Below, in pieces: positions 33,569 through 43,639 of a stretch of 64,000 nucleotides of DNA. The stretch is from the NCBI RefSeq assembly GCF_000372725.1, contig NW_005202428.1, positions 1-64,000 of the forward strand. The letters run 5' to 3'. The translations under genes and the position numbers were made by a program. This stretch comes from Emiliania huxleyi CCMP1516. Its lineage: Eukaryota; Haptophyta; Isochrysidales; Noelaerhabdaceae. The notes beneath the pieces are model-generated. The model saw only the letters and a program-made list of their open reading frames with translations. It had not been told where the DNA came from and made no database searches. The first letter of the stretch is position 1. Every line of letters begins with the position of its first letter.

Positions 33569-33629
33569 CGGTTGCCCGCCCGAGCGCCTAACCACACGTC
33601 TGCCCGCCGCTGCGCCCCTACGTACTACT

Positions 33630-33762
33630 TTTCTGACGTATTCGCCCCCGTTGCATTCCGAATTTCCGTACATACCTCTGACGTATTCGCCACCCCCCTT
33701 GTATTTCGTATCTCCGTACGGACTTCTGACGTCGATTCGCCACCCACCTTGTATTCCGTAAG
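33630..33762. repeat. ~48-bp tandem repeat, 3 copies
   Basis: Units share ctgacgtattcgcc...ttgtatttcgtatctccgta with indels. No gene overlaps. Confidence 0.75.
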
Positions 33763-33962
33763 TATTCTCGGAGCGGAAGCTTCGTGCAGGACTGACGAGG
33801 GGGGCAACTCGAGTCTACTCTCAACATGACGCTCTAAGACCAGACAGGCCAGAGCGCGCGAGGTGGGTCACTTGGGGCTACGGCCCTCACTCCGAAATAG
33901 GTGCGACGCAGTGCTGAGCACGGTACGTGGCGATGCGAGGCGGTGGCGTGGCGTGCCATCAG

Positions 33963-33966
<4 letters not shown>

Positions 33967-34041
<75 letters not shown>
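33967..34041. repeat. (CA)n microsatellite
   Basis: About 37 CA dinucleotides. They are followed by AT-rich ttaataattattaattatt and a duplicated gcggcg-rich block (34090-34320). Confidence 0.98.
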
Positions 34042-34048
<7 letters not shown>

Positions 34049-34348
34049 ACGCTATTAATAATCGGGTAATAATTATTAATTATTAATCATCGGGCGGGGG
34101 CGCGGCGCGGCGGCGAGCGGCGCGAGGCGGCGGCGCGGCGAGGCAGCGGGCGACGCAGTGCGGGGCGGCGCGGCGGCGGGTGGTATAATTGTTTATTACT
34201 TCATTAATAATGAATTAATAATTGTCGGGCGGCGGCGCGGCGCGGCGACGGGCGGCGCGAGGCGGCGGCGCGGCGCGGCGGCGCGGCGCGGCGGCGGGCG
34301 ACGCAGGGCGGGGCGGCGCGACCAACTGCACTGACGTGGTCTCTGGCC

Positions 34349-35198
34349 ATGGAAGCGGTGCATTGGTCGCGTCGCCCATGTCCCGACCAACACCCCGACC
34401 GGCAACGACGGAGAATGCACTCCGTGCCGGCGATAGACAAGCGTCGGTTTGACCAAGTTGATAAATTTCCTTGCCACCCGAAAGGATGCTACAAAAGCGA
34501 GCGTTTGGCCGACTTCTTTCGAAGCTCGCCATCGCTGCCGCCGCCATCGCCGCCCCCCAAGCCCCCCAAGGCAGTGGATGGGGCAGATTGCTATCAAAAT
34601 GACTACTGCGAGAGTGGCTATTGCATGGGTTCCTATTTTGGCACTGGTACCTGCACCGCCAAGAATGGCCCGAATCAAGTGTGCCCTGATCAGAGTGGTT
34701 CAGATTCCGACTCAGGGTGTACGACCGGCATTTGCTGCGACATACGCGGATCAACGGATTACTGCTCCGATGCCTCAGGGAAATGCCCAGAAGGGGCCGA
34801 CTGCTGGTCAAACGAAATATGCCAGAGTGGCCATATCAACATGGTATACGGTTATTGCAGTTGGGTGGCTGGCCTTGGTACCTGTCGAGAGCTAAAGGAT
34901 ATTCAAGAATCTTGTGGCACTGTCGGTGGTGGCGACCAAGAGTGTTATAGTGGGCAGTGCACATGCAACAAATGCGTCGAATCGGACGGCCTGATGTATC
35001 CGGGTGGGCCCTGTCGCGTGAACAGCCAGTGCCATAGCTCATACTTCTGGATTTACCGCTGGCTCGGTGTGCTCGGGGGCGTGCGAATATAAGCTTGCCA
35101 ATGGCATATCGTGCAACCGGGTTCGCTATGGGCACGACCAATGCCAATCCGGTTGGTGCTACTGTTGGTTGGGTTCTTGCAGTTGCCGTGCCCAGTGA
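34349..35198 (+). pseudogene. Cys-rich secreted-type protein, frameshifted
   Basis: The first frame (34349-35092) has a Pro-rich stalk SPSLPPPSPPPKPPK followed by repeated Cys modules of the kind CxxxxxCxxGxC (ADCYQNDYCESGYC, GADCWSNEICQSGH, GPCRVNSQCHSS). After about 35045 the Cys pattern continues only in the next frame: AGSVCSGACEYKLANGISC, then DQCQSGWCYCWLGSCSC, with a stop at 35198. A single frame change thus splits one conserved Cys-rich domain. A sequencing error or a real inactivating indel would both explain it. No convincing signal peptide was found at the available Met codons. Function unknown, possibly cell-surface. Confidence 0.6.
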
Positions 35199-36360
35199 GT
35201 TGCCGTGATTGATGAGCTGAAGGGCCAGCCTTAAGGCGTGATGATGTACACTCGCTTGTGGGAAGGCGCACGCATGGCGTCGTGTTGCATACTCATCCCA
35301 CTAGACGAGGACACGCAGGCATGTGCGAGCTTCCCAGCAGGCACATGACATGACCACTGACAGCTCTTTGTCACGCGAGCACCGACACGCTCCGCTGCGC
35401 CACCGATGTGCTCTGCCGCTTCTTGGCTCGTGGAGCCGGGGGGTTAGAGCGACAGACGCTTAGTATGCCGCGACGCCGCGGCAATAGATCGCTGCGGCCA
35501 GTCCGATGCGCGCGCACACTTGCGCACATGAACATGAACATGGCGTGGGACGCACGAGCCTCGCTCGTGCGTGTCTGTAAGTGTGCAGACATCGTAAGTT
35601 GGGCTGTACCCTCGTTCAAAGTTCGAGCTCTTTTGGCCGAATTCCGCGTAGTTATGCTCACACGTTGTCTCGCGGCGTGGCGGTTAGGAGGGTGAAGGGG
35701 TAAGGGGCTGTGTGGGGCAGAATCTACATCTGACTACTCCATCTAGCCTGGGGGGTCGGAGGAGGGGGGGGCACGGAAGGGGTAAGATATGGGTGAAGCC
35801 AGCGCCGAGTTCGGCGATTGAGCGCCTCCCTCTCTCTCCGGCTGCGCGCCCGACCGGTGCGGCCTCCGAGTCGGCGTCTAGCGCGCGCGATAAGGTTTTT
35901 GCTCGCCTTCCCTGGGACCCCGTGTTGCATGTCACTCGGTCATCACTGTGCGATTTCGGGGCCCGGGGTTGTGCGTTTACGTGAAGCCAGCTAGTCGGAC
36001 GCCCTGTCGTCGGAATACTCCTCGGAGCCGGTGTCCTCGTCATAAGATACATCACGTAGCGTACTAGGTAAGGTAGTAAGATAAACTTCTCCACACACAC
36101 AGTCACAACCTACGTTGTAGCCCACGAAGAGGTGGTGGGGCGCTGCGGGGGAGGGGGGGGGGGGGGGGGCGACCCTGCAGCTGCACCCTCGCGCGTCTCC
36201 CACGCAACCCACACTGTCTTTACGTCTCGCTAAACGACAGGATCAGGAACCGCCCACGCGGGACGGCAGCAGTTGCACGTTTAAAATGCCGTGTACACGG
36301 ACGAAGAAGGAACATGAACAGTGGCAATGCTTGAACAGTGCTTGAAGGGCGGCCTTGCCC
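35199..36360. other. no gene recognised
   Basis: Contains short overlapping frames and a G-run at 36149-36170. Nothing supports a gene. Confidence 0.5.
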
Positions 36361-36366
36361 CACGTG

Positions 36367-37636
36367 TCAGATTGGATCTTGCAGCTCGCTCAGCAGACAC
36401 CGCCGTATCTCCTCCCAGCTCCCCGCCTCCCACACCACGCCAGGGCTGTCTGCGGCGGCCGCGACCTCGCCCTCCTGCGCACCCCGCGCTGCGAGGCACT
36501 CCCGCAGCGACGGCGGCAGCGGCGCGATCCGGACGCCAAAACGGCGCGCGATGAGGCGCGCAGAGGCGGACTCGCCGATGATCACCCCAACGTCAGCCTC
36601 GAGCATCGCAAGCAGGTCGGTCGGAGAGTCGCCCACGTACACGACTGGCCTCGCGCACACCGCGTCGACGAGGGCAGCGATTCTCGCGCGCTTGGCGGCA
36701 GCGCCGGGGACGGGAAGCACGATCGACCCGTCCGGCTGCAACTCGTTGCACCAGAGCTCTAGCGGAGCGGCGAGGGGGGAGAGGGTCGCGCGGATCAGCG
36801 GCGGAGACCAGTTGATCGACAGGACCCCGAGCCGGCTCCCGGCCGCGGAGGCCGAGCCGAGAGTGCTTGCGCAGCCGTGGCGCAGCTCTGCGATCGGCGG
36901 CGCGGCTGGGTTGGCCGCCCACTCTGCGAGCGTCGGCGCGACGGCGGAGGGAGAGATGCCGGCCAGCACGCCGCTCTCGCCCACGCGGTTCGTCACCTAG
37001 AGGCCCGGTCCGGCACTTCTTGCTCCGGAGCACCCGGCCGTCTCTACTTGCTTGTTCTATCTCGGCTGATCGCGGGCTCCAATCTCGGCCGATCTCGGGA
37101 TCGATCTCGGCCGATCTCGGGCTCGATCTCGGCCGATCTCGGGCTCGATCTCGGCCGATCTCGGGCTCGATCTCGGCCGATCTCGGGCTCGATCGGGCTG
37201 TGGGTGCGTCGCCTCGGTCGAGTGGGCGTCTTGCTCCGCGAGGCAGCGCTCCTGGAGTGTGAACACACACCGCCAAGGCGTTGGACGGCCGCACACTGCG
37301 TGCACCGAGCGGAGAGAAGGGATGCAAGGCAGGCAGGCAGAGAGGGCGAGCGAGGTGTGTGTGAGAGCGCTCCAGGCCGACGAGGTCGAGCGAGGCCGGC
37401 GGAGGCCCGTCGAGGTCGTGACGCGCGTTCACGCGGCGTATGCCGGCGATGTACTCCTCCTCCAGCTCCTTGAAGCGCGCCAGCTTCGCCGCCGCCGCAC
37501 TCTCCTGCCCAAGGTGGGCGGCCAGCCGTGGCAGCAGACCGATCGTCTCCTTGACGGTGCAGGTGCCGTCAAAGTCGACGACGAGGAAGCCAGGGACGAG
37601 GCGTGCCGCCGACGCGACCGTGGAGAGCGCTTGCAT
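36367..37636 (-). CDS. HAD-type phosphatase
   Basis: Putative small-molecule phosphatase of the haloacid dehalogenase superfamily. Exons (minus): 37636-37433 and 36996-36367, giving 277 aa. HAD motif I is LVVDFDGTCTVKET (nucleophile DxD), motif II is the Ser of LGVLSINWSPPLI, and motif IV is VVYVGDSPTDLLAMLEADVG. The 'S.NWS' form of motif II resembles the HAD domain of plant thiamine-monophosphate phosphatases (TH2-like), which makes that activity a reasonable but unproven guess. The intron is GT-AG; it starts gtgaacgcgcg and the next exon starts gtgacgaacc. It holds a gatctcggcc array (37065-37195). Confidence 0.87.
37065..37195. repeat. 22-bp ctcgatctcggccgatctcggg array (intronic)
   Basis: Six near-identical 22-bp units, each two 11-mers, inside the single intron of the HAD phosphatase gene. 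Confidence 0.9.
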
Positions 37637-37729
37637 GTGTAAAATTTTAGTGGAGCTGTCACTCGCCGCGCGCTGTTGTAGCCAAAGTCTGCACAGCCTT
37701 GTGGTTGAGAATTCTACAAGCCAGAACTA

Positions 37730-38662
37730 CTCGCATAATGTGGGTAAACGAAAAAAGTAGCGCGCAATTCGTCTACGTACGGCTTAGTGTGTGGTTGGGG
37801 TGGCCTCAGGCATCCCCAAGGGAGCCTCTGCGGTGCCACATAAGCAGCTGAGTGATTGTCGAGACTTTAAAGGATTCGTTTGAAGAAACGCAAACAAGAC
37901 AAACGGTACTATGGTCACCAGTAAACGAAAATTCGACTTTGAGGGATCATATCTCAAAAGGCTGGGTGAGAGCATAGCATTATTGTTGCATATTATACCA
38001 CATAAGGTCAAACTTGACCCCAGATGCATCAAGAACCCGATGCTCCGGCTCGACTGTGCCGGCACACTGCCTCCTCGCGCAAGCTGCTCGCAGGCCGTTG
38101 CGGCCCGTGGTGCACCAGAGAGAGAGGTCGACGCGTTGCCCCCGCCGGCGACCCCGCGCGGCTCAGGCCAGCCAGAAGGTGTGTGGTGACGGCACCGTGG
38201 CAGGAGTGCGGAGAAGAGCTCGCCGAACGCGAGCAGCAGATGGCCAAAGTGTGCGAGCGCGAGAGCCTCGCGAGCGGGCGCAGAAGGAGCTCGCCGTGAC
38301 ACGATGCCGGGCGGTGGTGGTGCTCTGGCGACTGTGCACAGTGGGAAAAGTCAGGCTGCAACAGGGCAGCACGATGGTAGTGCCCTGCTGCAGCCTGGCC
38401 TGACATGCACAGGGCGAACAGAGGCGGTACTATCGTCCGGCGCTCGTCACCGAATCTGGGCGAACTTCGACCGCCGCCACAGCTCACCACGAGCACGCAG
38501 CGACAAAATGTTGACTGTATGGAAGTCGAGGCTGGTCCATAGGAAGAGGCTGCCGTGCGAGCCGGCAGCTGGCTGGCTCGTCGGGACGGCCGCCGGCGTC
38601 TTTTTCGGCTTTTTCTCTGATAGTACCGTATACGGTACTTTCGTTTACCCACACTCTGCGAG
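37730..38662. mobile_element. TA-flanked DNA transposon-like element, copy 2
   Basis: 933 bp, about 95% identical to 25492-26428, with the same ctcgca termini and TA on both sides (37728-37729, 38663-38664). Differences are scattered point changes and a few short indels. Confidence 0.92.
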
Positions 38663-38675
38663 TAGAACGCGCCTC

Positions 38676-39195
38676 TCTCGAGGTTCTCGAGGTGGATATC
38701 CTTTGGCCGCGTTGGGTAGCGAGGATTGGTGTAACCCGAGCCACGGAGGCGTGTTTTCTGGCGGCCGACCGTCAGTGCACGGAGTTGCCACTTCTCCGAC
38801 TGCCCCGGCTAGTTCCCCAGGCTCGCCGGGTTTCCCCTACGTCACCTAGGACCTAGCGCGGGTGGGTTGGAGGGGCCTCAGAAAGGCGCGCAAGCACGCC
38901 CTACGTCTTCCCCTCCTCCCCATCGGGCCGCATAAGCGGCCACGCCTCGCAGATTCGTTTTCGCGCCTGGGTCAGGCGCGCGGGGCATCCCCCGGGTCGC
39001 TCGACCAGCGATCCGAAGAGTGGCCGCTATGCGAGGGAAAGAGCGGGGCCCTCGACGCCTCAGTCCGGCCCTCCGAGGGGGGAAGGGAAGTGCGGGGTCC
39101 CCACGGGCGCCTCAGTTCGGCCCTCCCGAGGGGGGGAGGGGAGCAAAGGGGTGGGGGGATCGGGGCGGTGGGGAGGGGTCTCGGATTTCGCACCT
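38676..39195 (+). repeat. dispersed repeat, inverted partner 47345-47935
   Basis: Begins ctcgaggttctcgaggtgga and runs through the ggggaggggtctcggatttc block. The reverse complement lies at 47345-47935 with small indels. Copy 1 starts only 13 bp after the second transposon-like element. Confidence 0.88.
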
Positions 39196-39319
39196 GTGTC
39201 GAGCCTGTGTGCTGTGAGAGAGAGTTGTTTTGTTTAAATTCTACAAAAACAAGCCCCTCTCACAGCAGCCTGTGTGGTGGCGGCGTGCCGTCCTCCCATC
39301 CCTCCCTTGGGTTGTCTGT

Positions 39320-39342
39320 TTTCTTTCTTTCTTTCTTTCTTT
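39320..39342. repeat. (TTTC)n tract
   Basis: Five to six tttc units ending in tttag. This resembles a splice acceptor on the plus strand, but no exon is recognised after it. Confidence 0.7.
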
Positions 39343-39393
39343 AGCAGACTGGCACGAACTAGCACCACAAAAGGCACAGCAGACAACGGCCCC

Positions 39394-39640
39394 TTATGGG
39401 CCGTCGAAGAGGCCGTCATACTCCTCCGGCCTCGCCCCCCCTTCCCAACCCTCCCCTGGCTCAGGCTCCTCATCCTCGCGGCGCGCAGTGCGCACCCCGC
39501 CCCGCGAAGACGAACCCTTCCGCCGGCGTGCCTCGCGGGACTGCCGCCCGCTGCCGCCGCCCTTCCTCCCCTCCGCCGCCCGCGCCTTCTCCGCCGCCCG
39601 TGCGGCCTCCTCCACCTCCTCCGCGAATTCTTAAAATACA
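39394..39640 (-). CDS. possible Lys/Arg/Glu-rich C-terminal exon
   Basis: The minus strand reads a charged helix-like segment EEVEEAARAAEKARAAEGRK, then a basic and acidic stretch ending RPEEYDGLFDGP and a stop. The composition differs from that of the repeat-derived frames, but there is no family match and no partner exon was found. Confidence 0.25.
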
Positions 39641-39794
39641 AGCCTTTCTCACACCACACTGGCACGACAAGGGCGCGGACTGGCGCGGACTGGCACACAC
39701 ACCGGCTCACCACCGGAGCCGCCTAAGCGACTCCGTTAAGAACGGCAATGCACTCCGTTGTTGAGAAGAAAGTACTCGGAGCCCTCGGAGACCC

Positions 39795-39965
39795 GTGTTT
39801 GTTTGTTTACTTTTACGGCCCTTGCCCTGCGAACGCGCACCCCCGGGGCTAGGGCTCCCTAGCCCGTAACCCGATGCCGATCATCCGGCCCGCTGGGTGC
39901 GCTTCTTAGCTCCCCGGCCCTGGATGTGAGGTTGATGACTGCACTCCAAGTGCTCCTCAAGTGCT
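39795..39965 (-). repeat. dispersed repeat, partner at 11290-11490
   Basis: Inverted copy of 11290-11490 that includes the GAKKRTQRAG-stop end. Confidence 0.75.
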
Positions 39966-40333
39966 CTCGACCAATAAGCATCCCCCGAATCGTTGCTGAT
40001 TTCTATGGCGTCGCTGCTGCTGTCACCCGAGACAGCCCGGCGCCGGAGGGTACCTTCCGCCGAAGACGGTGGCGGAGGCGAGGACGGGGAGGACGCCGAT
40101 GGCGAGATAGCCGAGAGCCGCGGCTGGCGGCTGCGCTGCTGGCGCCGCCAGCCGCGCGAGGGACCATGCGGAGTCGAACGGGCAGCCGGTCGGCGGTCTG
40201 GGGTGCTCCGGCTCCACTGAGCTGCTGGAGTGCACACAGCCTGCGGCGGGTGCCTTATGTGCCGCTGAGCTGCCCGCTGCCCCGTACTCCGATACGCAGC
40301 TGCTGGATGCCGGTGTTGGCGCAGGCCAAAAGA

Positions 40334-40367
<34 letters not shown>

Positions 40368-41740
40368 GATCCGACGGGAGCTCGGACCGCCCTCCCTCCT
40401 AGCTGCCGCCCTTGCCGATGATATGGCCGACCTCGCCTCGCCTTCCGTCGCCGGTCACGACGGCGACCGTTCAAGTCGCTCGGGACACGTTGACCGAGGG
40501 GCAGCGGGAGCGGGCGGCGCGAAACCTGCGATGGGCGATCGCTAGACGAGCCGGGGGATTGGGCAGGGAAGTCGATGGGCAACAGGGGGGCGGTGCGGCA
40601 TCGCGCCCTCCGCAGATGGCCGTCTCGCTTGCTCTCGTGCGCCGCCACGACCAGAACGGCTCCGGGGGCCGATGGCAGGTGCTCCTCACGCGGAGACCGG
40701 CCGGGGAATGGCACCTAGAAAGTACTCGAGTACTATGGCGCTGTGCGCTGGTCTGTGAGAGGATGAGGTGCACAGGTTTGTGAGGGCACGATCGCGGCGT
40801 GAACACGACTAACTGACGGATCTGCTCCTGACAGTCGCACGCGCCGCGCTGCGGGGCGTGCGACTAGTTGCAAATACGGGGGTGCTGTGGAAATGACCAC
40901 TTTTGATGTTTTTTGTCCGTGTTGCTCCCAGCGCCCTCCCCGCGCTCCCTGAGGCCATGGCTGGTGCTACTAGTATGGGGGGCCACCTGGCTACCGCGAG
41001 AGCGACCCAACTCGTCGACATCGTCCGGTGATGGTGCCTCAAAGTCAGCCTCCGGAGGCTATCGTGCGTCGAGCCGGCGGTGGCCGTGACATGTGGTTCC
41101 ACCACCCCTCGCAGGCTTTGCCTCTGACCGCCACCGTTCCCAGGCTGCCTAATGGGATGGAAAGGAAGGCTCGGCGAGCGTATAGAAGCGTGCTCGACCT
41201 CGTCGTGGCAACCTGTACGCTCGGCAGCGCTGGTAGGCGCGATGAGCGTCGTGCCACCTGACCCGAGACGGGTCGCAGGCGTCGTACCGAGCGCGCCGAG
41301 ACCGTGTCCTGATGTGATCTGCACGGGTGAGTCACGTCGGCGTCAAAGGAGCGACGTGTGACCTGTCAGAGCCTGATCTCCGATCTCATCGGCGTCGAGT
41401 CGCCTTCGGTGGCGACAGCTAGGATGCATCTCCTCCGTCGTTTTTCGCGCGATGGCCCTGGGAAGCTGGCGGTGCACGCGGACGGACCTTGTGTGTGCAC
41501 GGAACGCTTAAAAAGTGGGTGCTCTACGTCACTTTTTTTTGAGTAGATCGTGCCGAGCTGACCGTGACAGCGTTTTTGGTAGTTTTTGATTTTTCCTTGT
41601 GAGACTTTTTGCAACTAGTCGTGCGACTGTCTTTGTTTGAAGTGAAAAGTCGAATCAGAGCGGTGTTTGTGCCGCGTCCTGTGCCCCCGAGTTCATATAA
41701 TAAATCAGAGCGGTGTCGCGCTGTCGGAGCAACATCAGTC
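39966..41740. other. no gene recognised
   Basis: GC-rich, with a (ggc)n tract near 40338-40368 and several overlapping frames of 100-280 codons. All of these are basic or Ser/Pro-rich shadows without a domain signature. Confidence 0.4.
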
Positions 41741-41743
41741 CTA

Positions 41744-41980
41744 GTGTGGACGGTTTTTTTGCGGTATCTTGATATGTATCTCTCCAATATCTGACTGTAT
41801 CTCCCCGTATCTCCTTGCATCTCCTCGCATCTCCCCGTATCTCCCCGTATATGCCCGTATATGCCCGTATATGCCCGTCTGCCCGTGTCTCGTATCTCCT
41901 GGTATCTCCCGGTATCTCCCGGTATCTCCCGGTATCCCGCCGTATCCCGGCGCGGATACCGCGAAAAAAACCGTCCACAC
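41744..41980. mobile_element. 237-bp inverted-repeat element around a minisatellite
   Basis: The first 24 bp (gtgtggacgg, a T-run, gcggtat) match the inverted last 25 bp (ataccgcg, an A-run, ccgtccacac) with one indel. The interior is an array of atctccccgt/atatgcccgt 10-mers. It resembles a MITE whose body is one of the window's minisatellites. No clear target-site duplication. Confidence 0.7.
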
Positions 41981-42189
41981 CAAGGATAACATCGCGGCGC
42001 GCGACGGAAGGGCACAGCCTTCTTGCAAAAATGGCAGCGCTCCTCGCCGCTCCATGCCGGGGAGCCGGGGCTGAGCACCGACGCCGGTCAGCCAAACGCC
42101 CTCTCCCACGCCGCCACCTCCTCCCAGCCGACGACGCGAGGCCCCTCCTCCCGCAGCCGCCTATCCACAGCCGGCGGTGTGAAATAAGT

Positions 42190-42890
42190 GCCACTTCACC
42201 ATGCACTTCGCCGCGTGTGCGCGGGCCGCCTCAGCGCGCGCAGCGCCCGCTCCTCCCTCGCCGCCACGGAATCCGCCCTCTGGGTGGCAGAGCTCTGTAC
42301 AGCCACCGCCGCCGCCGCCGTACGTGCTGCTGCGATGGCACCCCCTGGCAGCTGCGTGCCCTGCAGCCGCCGCGCGCCTCCTCTCGGCGCGCGCATTGCG
42401 AGCAACGCCGCCGTCCGCGCTCGAGCCGGCGGCGCCTGCTTGCGCGCGGCCGATGGCGCGCTCGGCTCCGCGCGCCGCTGCCCCCTACTCACACTTGCGG
42501 GGCGTTGAGGACATGCTGCTTCACGCTCACAGCACCGCCGCGAGCGGGTGCCACCGCTCTCCCAGCACCGCCGCCGACGAGCCGTTTGCGCCGGCTGCGC
42601 GGCCGACAGCCTGGAGCACGATCTCGCGGCGATGAGGCTGCGCACGGCGCGCAACGGCGCCTCGCTGGGGAAAGTGGAGCGGTGCAGCGTCTGGGGCGGG
42701 AGGTGCAGCCGAGAGACGGCCGAGAGACGGCCGAGAGACGCCGAGGTGTGGCCGAGGTATAGCCGAGATACAACCGAGAGATTTCCGACCAGCTCCCTCT
42801 AGGGCGGGGGCAGCCTGCCAGGCGGCCGCTGGGTCTGCGGAGAAGCGGCTCGGGTGGCATCCGTAGCCCGGCCACGCGACCTACTCCGTT
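42190..42890. other. possible coding region, unresolved
   Basis: Both strands have frames of 100-150 codons rich in Ala and Arg. On the plus strand a segment ending DLAAMRLRTARNGASLGKVE is followed by a donor-like gtgcag and a gccgagagacg array (42705-42785), which resembles an exon-intron border of the kind seen elsewhere. No family or partner exon was identified. Confidence 0.25.
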
Positions 42891-43204
42891 GAGGGGTGCA
42901 CTCAGTACAGCAGCCCGGGCGGCACCCGCAGCACCCGGCGATGAGCGGCCGGGTTGCCGCCGTAATAGTCAACGGCGCCGCGCGAGCCCCGCGGGCCGGC
43001 ACTGGGCTGCAGCGCTCGGTCGGCGGCGCGCATCAGAGCCACGGAGCTCCTCTCTCCGCACGTCCTTATGTACCAAGCATGCACCTGTTCACGCAAACAC
43101 ACAGCCCCTCTTCACACCCGCAGCTGTGAACGGGCCTCGTCTCCCCGCCACGGTGTCGTGGGGTGCACCTCGGTTGCATCTCTGCTGCCAACCGCTGCTT
43201 CTCA

Positions 43205-43632
43205 GGAAGCTGCACCTCGGCTGCCTCTCGGCTGCCTCTCGGCTGCCTCTCGGCTGCCTCTCGGCTGCCTCTCGGCTGCCTCTCGGCTGCCTCTCGGCTG
43301 CCTCTCGGCTGCCTCTCGGCTGCCTCTCGGCTGCCTCTCGGCTGCCTCTCGGCTGCCTCTCGGCTGCCTCTCGGCTGCCTCTCGGCTGCCTCTCGGCTGC
43401 CTCTCGGCTGCCTCTCGGCTGCCTCTCGGCTGCCTCTCGGCTGCCTCTCGGCTGCCTCTCGGCTGCCTCTCGGCTGCCTCTCGGCTGCCTCTCGGCTGCC
43501 TCTCGGCTGCCTCTCGGCTGCCTCTCGGCTGCCTCTCGGCTGCCTCTCGGCTGCCTCTCGGCTGCCTCTCGGCTGCACCTCGGCTGTCTCTCGGCTGCAT
43601 CTCGGCTGCATCTCGGCTGCACCTCGGGCTGC
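43205..43632. repeat. 11-bp gcctctcggct minisatellite, ~38 copies
   Basis: A nearly perfect array of an 11-bp unit. Because 3 x 11 = 33, every frame is open and encodes an 11-residue repeat on both strands, which creates spurious long ORFs (up to 524 codons). It lies at the 3' side of the GT31-like gene and is probably intronic or in its 3' flank. The reverse complement recurs in a GTPBP intron (49977-50150). Confidence 0.95.
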
Positions 43633-43639
43633 ATCGCCG

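Noticed and set aside
39881-40714. 277-codon minus ORF
   Set aside because: Basic/Ser-Pro low complexity, with its end derived from a dispersed repeat (GAKKRTQRAG); no conserved domain.
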